Below, piece after piece: positions 7,358 through 13,759 of a stretch of DNA of 18,379 nucleotides (the first letter of the stretch is position 1; each line of letters starts with the position of its first letter). The notes under the pieces are model-generated. The model saw only the letters and a program-made list of their open reading frames with translations. It ran no database searches and was not told where the DNA came from. The position numbers and the translations under genes are program-made. This DNA comes from an uncultured Bacilli bacterium (GTDB lineage: Bacteria; Bacillota_I; Bacilli_A; RF39; UBA660), in the NCBI GenBank assembly GCA_910585335.1, contig CAJUCU010000015.1:8257-26635 (forward strand). Reading direction: 5' to 3'.

Positions 7358-7867
7358 TTATAGATTATTTAATGTTTTTACAATTACTTTTCCTGCTACT
7401 TCTATTTGTTCTTCTGCTTGAAATTGTTCCTTTTTAATGCTTTCATCTAGAAAAATAAGTGTTTCTGCTAAGTAAGGAAAACGTCCAATATTTGAGTCAA
7501 ACTTTTTATTGCCTTTCGAACTTGGATTTGCTAATTTTTTGAATTTATAGGCTTGCTCTGGTGTTAGAACACTTTGATAACCATAACGCAGTAACAAGGC
7601 CTCTTTTTCCTCTGTTATCAATTGACTGTATTCTAATGCTGTATGATTCTTTTTAGGATCTAAGCATCTATCTACTTCTTCAAAATAGGCGTCATCACCA
7701 ATAATAAACATGTATTCTGTTACAATTTCATTTGGAAGTATATAAGGTATGCTGCTACATAAATTTACTGCTCTTATTGAGAAATTCTTTTGTTCAACTA
7801 CTGTCATGGTCCCCGCTAAAAAATCAAGCATCTGCTCCTGTTTTGTTATATTTTTATTACTGCTCAT
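7358..7867 (-). CDS. Protein of unknown function, 169 aa
   Basis: I do not recognise this protein. ATG 7867 has a strong AGGAGGG 4 nt upstream and its own consensus-like promoter at 7902-7931. The product is soluble and mixed alpha/beta in appearance. There is a central charged region (DDAYFEEVDRCLDPKKNH, about 58-75), a segment ITEEKEALLLRYGYQS that looks helical, and a C-terminal helix rich in Glu/Lys/Val. It has two cysteines and no obvious metal motif, signal peptide or membrane helix. It is followed by the separately promoted DUF362 gene. The good ribosome-binding site and promoter make it a real gene; its function is open. Confidence 0.8.
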   Translation of the reverse strand: MSSNKNITKQEQMLDFLAGTMTVVEQKNFSIRAVNLCSSIPYILPNEIVTEYMFIIGDDAYFEEVDRCLDPKKNHTALEYSQLITEEKEALLLRYGYQSVLTPEQAYKFKKLANPSSKGNKKFDSNIGRFPYLAETLIFLDESIKKEQFQAEEQIEVAGKVIVKTLNNL

Positions 7868-7901
7868 AAAACCCTCCTAAAATATTTATTTTCTTTCTTT
7901 C

Positions 7902-7931
7902 AGTATATGTTAATTTTATCAAATTTGTCAA
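7902..7931 (-). promoter_or_regulatory. Promoter of the 169-aa protein gene
   Basis: Minus strand: consensus TTGACA (7926-7931), 18-nt spacer, TATACT (7902-7907). It lies directly downstream of the gltX terminator. Confidence 0.75.
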
Positions 7932-7936
7932 ATCCA

Positions 7937-7969
7937 ACAAAAAAGAACTTCTTAAATTTAGAAATTCTT
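7937..7969 (-). terminator. Terminator downstream of gltX
   Basis: Minus strand: AAGAATTTCT (7960-7969) pairs with AGAAGTTCTT (7943-7952), ten pairs including one G-U, with a 7-nt loop, followed by a T run. It is about 90 nt past the gltX stop. The stretch between (7970-8059) holds no ORF I can support; a short GGATA/TATCC palindrome lies at about 7979-7993. Confidence 0.7.
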
Positions 7970-8059
7970 ATATTAAACGGATATTTTATATCCATTACTT
8001 ACAGGTGAGATGCTCTACTTGGTCTTTCCCTTGTAAAGCAATTTCATTGTAATATATTT

Positions 8060-8410
8060 TTAAAAATTTTGCAAGTACTTTTTGAAAAAATTTATTCTTT
8101 TTTGCAAATTTTCTTTTCCAAGTATTGATAGCAACTGATATAAGTCTGGTGTCTTCGTTCTACCTGTTATAGCAAAACGAATCATTTCGCAAATATCTCC
8201 TACATGTCCTTTATAAATATCTGGATTTTCTTTATATGCTTTTACTTCGCTGGCATAGTTGTTATTATCTGCAAAACTTTTTACTCTGTTATACCACTCT
8301 TCATAAGAATCTTCTTCATTAAATTCTTCCCCATATTTTTCTAGTATATCGATATGTTTTGTTCTCAGGCATTTGATAAGTGATATTTTCATCTTTGAAG
8401 AAGTATTCAT
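8060..8410 (-). pseudogene. gltX: C-terminal part of gltX in a shifted frame
   Basis: This frame carries the missing C-terminal anticodon-binding end of the glutamyl-tRNA synthetase encoded just upstream. From about base 8350 it reads DILEKYGEEFNEEDSYEEW, then KAYKENPDIYKGHVGDICEMIRFAITGRTKTPDLYQLLSILGKE, the usual ending of roughly 550-residue GluRS proteins. The apparent ATG at 8410 has no ribosome-binding site and lies inside the upstream gltX reading, so it is not an independent gene. Removing one base near 8351-8360 joins the two parts into about 547 residues. Either gltX is truly frameshifted, recoded, or the base is an assembly error. Confidence 0.85.
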
Positions 8411-9704
8411 CTATCATATAGAAACTTTCTTCTTCTAAATCTTTTAGTGTTGCAATATCTTTACGTGGACGTTTTGCATTTCGTTCAATATTTAAAAATG
8501 CAATCAATCTATCTTTATTTTCTTCCATGATGCGTGCATAGTCTTTATTGTACTCTTGATTATAGTCTAAGGCATCCTCATAGATTTCTTCAGCTGTTTT
8601 TCTTGAAAAGTAAGTACGACAAATGTTGTTTAGTTTTTCCATATCGAAAAGAGTTCCACCTACTGGACATTTTTTATAACTAAAAGTAAAATCAGCGATT
8701 GTTTTATCTTTATTTTGTAAATACCATTCTTCAAAGTTTGTATTGGCAAGGGTTGCTAAATAAAGTTTTAATGCTTCCGCTGGGATTCCTGCTTCTTTGT
8801 AATAGCTTACAGAAAATTCTGGATCTTTTCTCTTACTTAGTTTTCTTACTTTTCCATCTTCTTTTTTTGTTAATGCAGCATGATGGGCATATTTGGGACT
8901 TTTCCATCCTAAAAGTTGGAATAGTTGTAAATGTTTTGGATAGCTAGATACCCATTCATCACCACGGATTACATGTGTTGTTTTCATTAAATGATCGTCT
9001 ACTACATGTGCAAAATGGTAAGTTGGAATCCCATCTTTTTTTAAGATAACTTCATCAATTATGTTTTCTGGTAGAAGTATATCTCCTTTAATTAAGTCAT
9101 GAAGTACAATTTGCTTATCAGCATTTCCTGGAGATTTGATTCTAATAACATATTCATCTCCTGCTTCTAGATGTTTTTTAACCTCTTCTAGCGATAGATC
9201 TCTATCTACTGCATAATGACCATAAATACCTGTAATTTCTTTACGAAGTTCTTGCCCTTCTCTAATTTCTTGTAATTCGCTTTCTGTCATGAAACATGGA
9301 TATGCCTTGCCTTCTTCTACTAGCGCTTTGGCAAATACTTGATAAATTTCTTTACGTTTACTTTGAACGTATGGTCCATAGATTCCTTCTTTTCCATAAC
9401 CTTCATCGTAAGAAATATGAAAGTGGCTTAAAGAGTTTAGAATTAAGTCACTCGCTCCTTCCACTTCTCTTTTACTGTCTGTATCTTCTAGTCGTAAATA
9501 CATAGTACCACCTGACTGATGTGCCATTACAGAGTCTTGGAAAGCACCATATAAGTTTCCGATATGTAAAAAACCTGTTGGAGATGGTCCAAATCTAGTT
9601 ACCATTGCTCCTTCTTTTAAATTTCTATCTGGAAACATTGCTTCTATTTCTTCTCTTGTTTTATTTATATTTGGAAATAATAATTCTGCTAATTCGTGAT
9701 TCAT
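8319..9704 (-). CDS. gltX: Glutamate--tRNA ligase, interrupted by a frameshift near its 3' end
   Basis: GluRS charges tRNA-Glu (and tRNA-Gln in bacteria that use GatCAB). The start is ATG 9704, with AAGGAG 7 nt upstream; the in-frame ATG at 9722 precedes that site. The class I synthetase motifs are intact: FGPSPTGFLHIGN (HIGH-type) near residue 45 and KLSKRKDPE (KMSKS-type) near 290. LRLEDTDSKREVEGA and GIPTYHFAHVVDDHLM also fit the family. The protein stays in the family frame to Tyr451, then reads about 11 shifted residues to a stop at 8319; the C-terminal ~96 residues continue in another frame down to 8060. GluRS is essential, so the break is suspicious. It is probably co-transcribed with the tRNA-Gln gene 28 nt upstream. 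Confidence 0.92.
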   Translation of the reverse strand: MNHELAELLFPNINKTREEIEAMFPDRNLKEGAMVTRFGPSPTGFLHIGNLYGAFQDSVMAHQSGGTMYLRLEDTDSKREVEGASDLILNSLSHFHISYDEGYGKEGIYGPYVQSKRKEIYQVFAKALVEEGKAYPCFMTESELQEIREGQELRKEITGIYGHYAVDRDLSLEEVKKHLEAGDEYVIRIKSPGNADKQIVLHDLIKGDILLPENIIDEVILKKDGIPTYHFAHVVDDHLMKTTHVIRGDEWVSSYPKHLQLFQLLGWKSPKYAHHAALTKKEDGKVRKLSKRKDPEFSVSYYKEAGIPAEALKLYLATLANTNFEEWYLQNKDKTIADFTFSYKKCPVGGTLFDMEKLNNICRTYFSRKTAEEIYEDALDYNQEYNKDYARIMEENKDRLIAFLNIERNAKRPRKDIATLKDLEEESFYMIDEYFFKDENITYQMPENKTYRYTRKIWGRI

Positions 9705-9732
9705 AGTTTCACTCCTTATCATAAAAAATATA

Positions 9733-9807
9733 TGGCTGCCCCGGCTAGATTCGAACTAGCGCATAAAGCGGTCAGAGCGCTCTGCCTTACCACTTGGCTA
9801 CGGGGCA
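9733..9807 (-). tRNA. tRNA-Gln (CUG)
   Basis: 75 nt including encoded CCA. The acceptor TGCCCCG/CGGGGCA is fully paired and the discriminator is G. The D-arm is GCC/GGC, and the T-arm GCTAG-TTCGAAT-CTAGC is perfect. The anticodon stem is GAGCG/CGCTT with loop CTCTGAC, giving anticodon CTG. U1-A72 and G73 fit glutamine identity. It is immediately upstream of gltX and probably shares its transcript. Confidence 0.93.
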
Positions 9808-9821
9808 ATTCATACACTAGT

Positions 9822-9850
9822 ATTTTATAATATATTTTATTAAATAGCAA
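9822..9850 (-). promoter_or_regulatory. Promoter of tRNA-Gln-gltX
   Basis: Minus strand: TTGCTA (9845-9850), 17-nt spacer, TAAAAT (9822-9827), about 14 nt before the tRNA. It lies directly after the terminator of the preceding operon. Confidence 0.65.
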
Positions 9851-9851
9851 G

Positions 9852-9874
9852 AAAAAAAGCCAAAAATTAGGCTT
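9852..9874 (-). terminator. Terminator of the two-gene unknown operon
   Basis: Minus strand: AAGCC (9870-9874) pairs with GGCTT (9857-9861) around an 8-nt loop, followed by seven T. It overlaps the stop codon of the upstream gene. Confidence 0.75.
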
Positions 9875-10424
9875 GTTTGGTAGTTCTATTTTTCTCTTTT
9901 TGATTAAATTGTATTATTTTTTGTTTTGCTTTTTCTTCTGTTTTTTCTTCTCTTGGTGTATAAGATAATAAATTTAGTAGTTTACTGTTATTTTCATATC
10001 TATCTTTTTCTGCTTTTAAAACCTTTAATGTATCACTACCAAATGTTCCATGACTACTACAAAAATAATGATATACTTCATACTCCTCGTTTGTTATTCT
10101 CATTTCTTTTTGATAGTCAAATAAATCAAAGAAACTAGTACTAACCATTGCAGCTTGTTTACTTACACATCCATCATTTTTCATAATACAGTCTAATAAG
10201 TTTGTTGCATCTAATACATCATTTTCTACTATTTCCTTAAAAACTTGAATTAAGTTTCCTGAATGATAATTCTTTCCTAATAGTTTTTGTTCGTCAAACT
10301 GTTTGTCTAATTTTGCTCCATAAATTTTTCCATAAAAACTTTTTAACTGACTTTCTTCTTTTAGGGCACAATCTAGTGTGACATATTCTTTTGTTTTGGG
10401 ATCAATATAATTTAATTTTTGCAT
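9867..10424 (-). CDS. Protein of unknown function, 185 aa
   Basis: I do not recognise this protein. ATG 10424 has AAGGAG 4 nt upstream, 11 nt after the stop of the partner gene, so the two form an operon. The product is soluble. It has an N-terminal strand-like stretch (MQKLNYIDPKTKEYVTLDCAL) and a middle region with several aromatic residues and Cys (DCIMKNDGCVSKQAAMVSTSFFDLFDY, about 78-104). The C-terminal ~35 residues are Lys/Glu/Gln-rich, basic and low-complexity, as in nucleic-acid-contacting or disordered tails. There is no signal peptide or membrane helix. The gene ends in a terminator that overlaps its stop codon. Confidence 0.75.
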   Translation of the reverse strand: MQKLNYIDPKTKEYVTLDCALKEESQLKSFYGKIYGAKLDKQFDEQKLLGKNYHSGNLIQVFKEIVENDVLDATNLLDCIMKNDGCVSKQAAMVSTSFFDLFDYQKEMRITNEEYEVYHYFCSSHGTFGSDTLKVLKAEKDRYENNSKLLNLLSYTPREEKTEEKAKQKIIQFNQKEKNRTTKQA

Positions 10425-10435
10425 TTTTCTCCTTT

Positions 10436-11047
10436 TTATGCTCTTGTTTTACATACTGTGACATTTTCTAGTTGTTGCATATTTCTCCTTTTATTTATAT
10501 AACTTTCAATTCCTACTTCTTGTAAGCAATAATAATCTGCAGCACCTGCTATATGTTTATCTAAGTTTTTGTAGTCTGTTATCATTTTACGACTGGCTAT
10601 TTCTTCTTCTAGATAATCAAGTGGCTTTTGTGTTACAAATTGAATTAACTCTTGATGGTTTTCAAATTCTGAATCTATTCTTTCTATACACATTTTATAC
10701 TCTTCATAGTTTTCTTCAATCATCCGTATAGTTGGTACTACTCTTTTTGCTAATGGGATATTTCCTGTTTCTTTTTTTGCTTCTGTTACAATATCAATAT
10801 ATTGTTTTACCATATTGTCATCTAATCTTTTATATAGTCCATTCTTTTCACATTGTTTTTCTAATGCATTTTTAATGGCTAATACATGCATTTTTGAAAA
10901 ATAGTATCCAATTACACAAGAAGAAATAGTTCCTTGTAAATAAGCCCATTCTTGGGTTGTTACATAGTCATTTTCTGGTATGATTCCCAATCCTTCTGCT
11001 ACATTAGAAACGAACTCATTACTGAAATCTACTTTAATTTCTTTCAC
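10436..11047 (-). CDS. Protein of unknown function, 203 aa
   Basis: I do not recognise this protein. It starts with GTG 11047, chosen for GGGGGAG about 6 nt upstream. It is the first gene behind a perfect consensus promoter at 11077-11105. The product is predicted to be mostly helical and soluble, with a hydrophobic segment near residues 37-55 (LQGTISSCVIGYYFSKMHV) that is too polar for a confident membrane helix. Charged helices follow (VPTIRMIEENYEEYKMCIERIDSEFENHQELIQ) and a basic tail closes the protein. The strong promoter suggests high basal expression or tight repression, and a hairpin lies just upstream of the -35 box. Confidence 0.75.
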   Translation of the reverse strand: MKEIKVDFSNEFVSNVAEGLGIIPENDYVTTQEWAYLQGTISSCVIGYYFSKMHVLAIKNALEKQCEKNGLYKRLDDNMVKQYIDIVTEAKKETGNIPLAKRVVPTIRMIEENYEEYKMCIERIDSEFENHQELIQFVTQKPLDYLEEEIASRKMITDYKNLDKHIAGAADYYCLQEVGIESYINKRRNMQQLENVTVCKTRA

Positions 11048-11076
11048 TCTATTCTCCCCCTTTAAATACGGGCCCT

Positions 11077-11105
11077 ATTATAGCATATTTTTTCTTTTTT
11101 GTCAA
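11077..11105 (-). promoter_or_regulatory. Perfect consensus sigma-A promoter of the unknown two-gene operon
   Basis: Minus strand: TTGACA (11100-11105), exactly 17 nt, TATAAT (11077-11082), preceded by TGC (extended -10). This is the strongest promoter-like sequence in the window. Confidence 0.9.
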
Positions 11106-11112
11106 ATATAGC

Positions 11113-11149
11113 AATAGAAAAGAAGTACAAAAAATGCGTACTTCCTATT
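11113..11149. repeat. Inverted repeat upstream of the consensus promoter
   Basis: GAAGTAC (11122-11128) and GTACTTC (11138-11144) are perfect arms with a 9-nt loop, flanked by AATAG and CTATT as a possible outer stem. It lies just upstream of the -35 of the minus-strand promoter and is not needed as a terminator for any gene seen. An operator or upstream regulatory site is possible. The rest of the 11150-11290 gap shows only a TAGATA/TATCTA palindrome near 11172-11193 and A/T-rich sequence. Confidence 0.45.
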
Positions 11150-11295
11150 ATTTTGGTATTGTTATTGTGTATAGATAAATAGTATATCTAAAACTTTTTG
11201 AATAGTTAATTACTCACTACTCATAGATTAATAATAACACATTTTTTAATAAAATCAAATTATTTTGGTTTTTTCATAAAAAAAATGCGTTTTAA

Positions 11296-11304
11296 TGATA
11301 TAAT
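11296..11304 (+). promoter_or_regulatory. Extended -10 promoter of the HAD gene
   Basis: TGATATAAT: TG, one base, then perfect TATAAT (11299-11304). No good -35 is present 17 nt upstream; that region holds the second copy of AAAAAATGCGT (11280-11290). The start codon follows at 11343. Confidence 0.6.
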
Positions 11305-11342
11305 ATGTAAACAAAGATATATTCATTTAGAGGTGATAATCA

Positions 11343-12020
11343 ATGGATAAAATAGTAATATTTGATTGGGGCGGCGTTATAATGAATAAATATCCTGAAG
11401 ATGATAATGATAAAGACGCTATTATTAGAACTATTAAGAGCTTTCATAGTCATTTAAGCGATGAGGAGGCTTGGGATATTTATCTTAAAACATTAGTAGA
11501 TGAAAATGGAATTTATATAAGTAGGCAAAATGATTTGCAAAGTAAAATCAAATGGGTAGAAAGAATAAAATCTTTAGGTAATTTCGAGGCAACAGAAGAA
11601 GAATTTGCAAAGAAATTTGCTGAAGAGCATCTTAAAGTTGGTTATTATAAAGACGTGGTTGAATTTGCTCATTCTTTAAAAGAACAATGTATGATTGGTC
11701 TTTTTTCTGATTTAATATATGCTTGTTATCCAGCATTAGATAAACAAGTCGATTTATCTAGCTTTGATTATGTTTGGCTATCCTATTTAACACACCTTAG
11801 AAAAAATACAGAAGATGCCTTTGCTTTAGTTGAAGAAGATTTACAAATACCACCAGAAAATATAATGTTTATTGATGATACATCAGCGAATATTGAAAAT
11901 GCAAAAAATAGAGGTTGGAATACTTGTCAAGCGTATGGCTCAGAACTTGCAAAAATTAAAAATGATGTTGAACATTTTTTAATTAAAGATTTAGATTCAA
12001 AGAAAGGTTTTAGAAGATAA
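11343..12020 (+). CDS. HAD-superfamily hydrolase (YihX-like)
   Basis: A 225-residue cytoplasmic phosphatase-type hydrolase. Motif I is FDWGGVI with nucleophile Asp8. The usual second Asp of DxD is Gly10, as in YihX/epoxide-hydrolase-type HADs that read DLGNV. Motif II is LFSDL with Ser122, motif III Lys154 (HLRKNTEDAF), and motif IV MFIDDTSANIENAKNRGW with Asp178-Asp179. A helical cap inserts after motif I (about 15-95), giving subfamily I topology. AGAGGTGAT precedes the ATG. The substrate is unknown: the missing general acid Asp raises doubt about standard phosphatase efficiency, though relatives with this variant are enzymes. It is transcribed alone, with a transposon remnant downstream. 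Confidence 0.88.
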   Translation: MDKIVIFDWGGVIMNKYPEDDNDKDAIIRTIKSFHSHLSDEEAWDIYLKTLVDENGIYISRQNDLQSKIKWVERIKSLGNFEATEEEFAKKFAEEHLKVGYYKDVVEFAHSLKEQCMIGLFSDLIYACYPALDKQVDLSSFDYVWLSYLTHLRKNTEDAFALVEEDLQIPPENIMFIDDTSANIENAKNRGWNTCQAYGSELAKIKNDVEHFLIKDLDSKKGFRR

Positions 12021-12027
12021 AATAGAT

Positions 12028-12215
12028 ATTAAGTTATGATTCAAATATTCCTGCTTACCAGTTCTGAACAACTGAAGAATGGACAAATAGCATCCCAGTT
12101 TCCTCCCATGATTTCAGAGCTGTTGGATATTTATTCTTCCATTTTAAAATCTCTCCATTTCTTATATTTTATCATGGAAAGATTTCTATTTTACACAGAT
12201 TTATTTACAGACTCT
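12028..12215 (-). mobile_element. Decayed IS256-family remnant (end repeat plus transposase C-terminal piece)
   Basis: Read on the minus strand, the element begins GAGTCTGTAAATAAATC followed by TGTGTAAAA (12215 down to about 12189), which looks like an IS256-type terminal repeat. Less than 60 nt later, pieces of a Mutator-type (IS256) transposase appear in alternating frames: KWRDFK, then KYPTALKSWEE, then NWDAICPFF, then a degraded form of the RxIYTTN motif ending near 12030. At least two frameshifts and an in-frame stop are needed, so this is a dead fragment. The C-terminal coding part sits next to an end repeat, so most of the element has been deleted. The plus-strand ORF over the same bases is only its antisense. 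Confidence 0.6.
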
Positions 12216-12220
12216 AAGAA

Positions 12221-12274
12221 AAAAGGGCTGTCGCAGAATTAGTAAAATAACTAATTTGCGATAACTCCCCTTTT
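12221..12274. terminator. Long hairpin between HAD and the 99-aa gene
   Basis: AAAAGGG (12221-12227)/CCCTTTT (12268-12274), TCGCA (12231-12235)/TGCGA (12257-12261) and AATTAGT (12237-12243)/ACTAATT (12250-12256) form a long imperfect stem with loop AAAATA. T runs follow on both strands. It fits a two-way terminator for the convergent genes. The regular, once-perfect structure beside a transposon remnant also suggests a MITE or an insertion-sequence end. Confidence 0.65.
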
Positions 12275-12284
12275 AATTTTCCTT

Positions 12285-12584
12285 TTAAAGTGTTTTTTCA
12301 TCTACTGATTTATTTTGTATATCAGTTAAATCTTTTTCGTTTATCAATATTTCAGAAGAAAAAGGTTGTTTCAAAATCGTTGAACCAAATACATTCATGA
12401 CTTCCCAAAGGTCAGTCGTTAAAAGATTATTATCATTTACTTTATTTAAAGTATCAGTTATTACTTGGGTAGCTACATTGGGGTCTTTAATATTGGAAAA
12501 TGAATATGCATGACTTTCCCATAGTTGTTTACCATATTCACTTAATTCAACTGTAACTTCAGCTGAAATGCCTATTCCTTTCAT
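12285..12584 (-). CDS. Protein of unknown function, 99 aa
   Basis: I do not recognise this protein. ATG 12584 has AAGGAG 6 nt upstream and a clear promoter (TAGACA-17-TAAAAT) just before it. The product is soluble and acidic, with an N-terminal beta-like stretch (GIGISAEVTVELSEYGKQLWE), a central helix with Asn/Asp-rich turns (VITDTLNKVNDNNLLTTDLWEVMNVFG, about 41-67), and a charged tail. There are no cysteines, signal peptide or membrane helix. It stands alone, between the transposon remnant and a tRNA. It could be part of transferred or decayed accessory DNA, but the intact promoter, ribosome-binding site and terminator argue for a live gene. Confidence 0.65.
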   Translation of the reverse strand: MKGIGISAEVTVELSEYGKQLWESHAYSFSNIKDPNVATQVITDTLNKVNDNNLLTTDLWEVMNVFGSTILKQPFSSEILINEKDLTDIQNKSVDEKTL

Positions 12585-12605
12585 ACTCTTCTCCTTGTTA
12601 CTTGG

Positions 12606-12634
12606 ATTTTATCACACAACTTTAAATCTGTCTA
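12606..12634 (-). promoter_or_regulatory. Promoter of the 99-aa gene
   Basis: Minus strand: TAGACA (12629-12634), 17-nt spacer, TAAAAT (12606-12611). Each box matches consensus at 5 of 6 positions. Confidence 0.65.
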
Positions 12635-12647
12635 GTTTCTAGATACT

Positions 12648-12686
12648 CACCCTATATGTTTTGACACAAGTATTAAAACATAGGTG
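12648..12686. repeat. Inverted repeat upstream of the 99-aa gene
   Basis: CACC plus TATGTTTT (12648-12651, 12655-12662) mirror AAAACATA plus GGTG (12675-12686), with a 3-nt bulge and 12-nt centre. It lies upstream of the 99-aa gene promoter. The remainder to 12740 is A/T-rich with nothing I can name. It could be an operator or leftover element DNA. Confidence 0.4.
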
Positions 12687-12742
12687 AAGTCGCAAAAATA
12701 TTTTATAAATTTATTAATTCGCTTGTGATATATTCATAATAA

Positions 12743-12767
12743 CAAAAAAAAGACTTTTGACAAGTCT
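12743..12767 (-). terminator. Terminator of tRNA-Met
   Basis: Minus strand: AGACTT (12762-12767) pairs with AAGTCT (12751-12756) around GTCAA and is followed by seven T. A second small hairpin, GTTCGAA/TTCGAAC (12777-12793), lies between it and the tRNA. Confidence 0.85.
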
Positions 12768-12804
12768 CTATATAAAGTTCGAAAAGTTCGAACAGATTTC
12801 CCAA

Positions 12805-12881
12805 TGGTAGCGACGGAGGGAATCGAACCCCCGACCTTTCGGGTATGAACCGAACGCTCTAGCCAGCTGAGCTACATCGCC
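12805..12881 (-). tRNA. tRNA-Met (CAU), elongator type
   Basis: 77 nt including encoded CCA. The acceptor GGCGATG/CGTCGCT has G1-U72 and U6-G67 wobbles. The anticodon stem TTCGG/CCGAA has loop TTCATAC, anticodon CAT. The T-arm is GGGGG-TTCGATT-CCCTC. The sequence closely resembles elongator tRNA-Met of Bacillus (GTAGCTCAGCTGGCTAGAGCG body) and lacks the three G-C anticodon-stem pairs of initiator tRNA. It is therefore a likely TmcAL substrate. Confidence 0.93.
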
Positions 12882-12900
12882 ATTTCGCTTATGCATACCT

Positions 12901-12929
12901 ATTGTATCAAATTATTTTTCATTTGACAA
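12901..12929 (-). promoter_or_regulatory. Promoter of tRNA-Met
   Basis: Minus strand: TTGTCA (12924-12929), 17-nt spacer, TACAAT (12901-12906), about 20 nt before the mature tRNA. It lies just past the end of the dehydrogenase gene. Confidence 0.75.
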
Positions 12930-12951
12930 TATCTATTTTGGAAAATTATCC

Positions 12952-13722
12952 CTACCTAAAAAACAATAAGTATAGCTTTGTAAATAACTGTTGCGAAAAT
13001 GGAGCGCGAATTTTAAACTTAGGATGGTTTTTTTCTACTTCTTTTACGATTTTTCTGACAATAGAGTCTAACCTTCTCTTCTCTATTAGTGCAAATAAAT
13101 TTCTCTGTAAGCGCGTTGTTCTTTTTTTATTTTTCGTTATGCTTTTTCCTTTCTTATCAATCATTCTTTGATTAAAACCAGTATAATAGGCACCTGGTTC
13201 GATAAGCGAGATAGAAATATTGGGTGAAAGTACTTTTAATTCTTTTCGCATCGTAAAGGCAATCATCGAAATGGCTGCTTTAGATGATGTGTAACAACTT
13301 AAATAAGGAAATGGCAACATTCCAGCTAGGCTTGATGTTACAAATATTTTTCCTTTTATTCCTTTTTCTTGCATCCGTTGATACACCAATTGTAATAAGC
13401 GAAAGGAGGCGAATATATTTACTTCATAGACTTCTCTTAACGCATCTATCTCTGTATCTAAAAGACTACCAGAGATTCCTATACTAGCATGATTTATTAG
13501 ACAATCTATTTCTAACATATTTATGTTTTCTAAATCTTTATCATCTGTTATATCTAATTTTAGACAAATTGCCTCTAAATTCTCTCTTTTTAACTTTTGT
13601 TTTAACTCTTCGCATTGACTTTTAGTATGTGTACCTAAATAAAGTGTATGATGACGTTTTATTAACGCTTTTCCTACTTCGTAGCCAATTCCACTTGTAG
13701 CACCTGTTATCAGTATTCTCAT
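12952..13722 (-). CDS. Short-chain dehydrogenase/reductase
   Basis: An NAD(P)-dependent oxidoreductase of the classical SDR family, 256 residues from ATG 13722. That start puts MRILITGATSGIG at the N-terminus; the longer frame upstream would overlap the kinase gene and adds no SDR sequence. The cofactor loop TGATSGIG is at 6-13. The NNAG motif is altered to NHAS (77-80). The catalytic residues are Asn102, Ser131 (VTSSLAG), Tyr144 and Lys148 (YTSSK), and PG is at 176-177. A basic C-terminal region (about 189-230) is followed by a hydrophobic end, KLYLLFFR. Substrate is unknown. It lies 37 nt after the histidine kinase and may be read from the two-component promoter. Ribosome binding is through a modest GGTGAT. 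Confidence 0.9.
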   Translation of the reverse strand: MRILITGATSGIGYEVGKALIKRHHTLYLGTHTKSQCEELKQKLKRENLEAICLKLDITDDKDLENINMLEIDCLINHASIGISGSLLDTEIDALREVYEVNIFASFRLLQLVYQRMQEKGIKGKIFVTSSLAGMLPFPYLSCYTSSKAAISMIAFTMRKELKVLSPNISISLIEPGAYYTGFNQRMIDKKGKSITKNKKRTTRLQRNLFALIEKRRLDSIVRKIVKEVEKNHPKFKIRAPFSQQLFTKLYLLFFR

Positions 13723-13759
13723 ACCATCACCATTTTTAGTATATACAAAAAGAGAAATT

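Noticed and set aside
7992..8030. tRNA-like fragment downstream of gltX (GTAGAGCATCTCAC on the minus strand)
   Set aside because: Resembles a D-arm plus anticodon arm, but no acceptor or T-arm can be built around it; too weak to call even as a remnant.
12036..12242. Plus-strand 68-residue ORF after the HAD gene
   Set aside because: No ribosome-binding site; it is the antisense of the IS256 transposase remnant and its end repeat.
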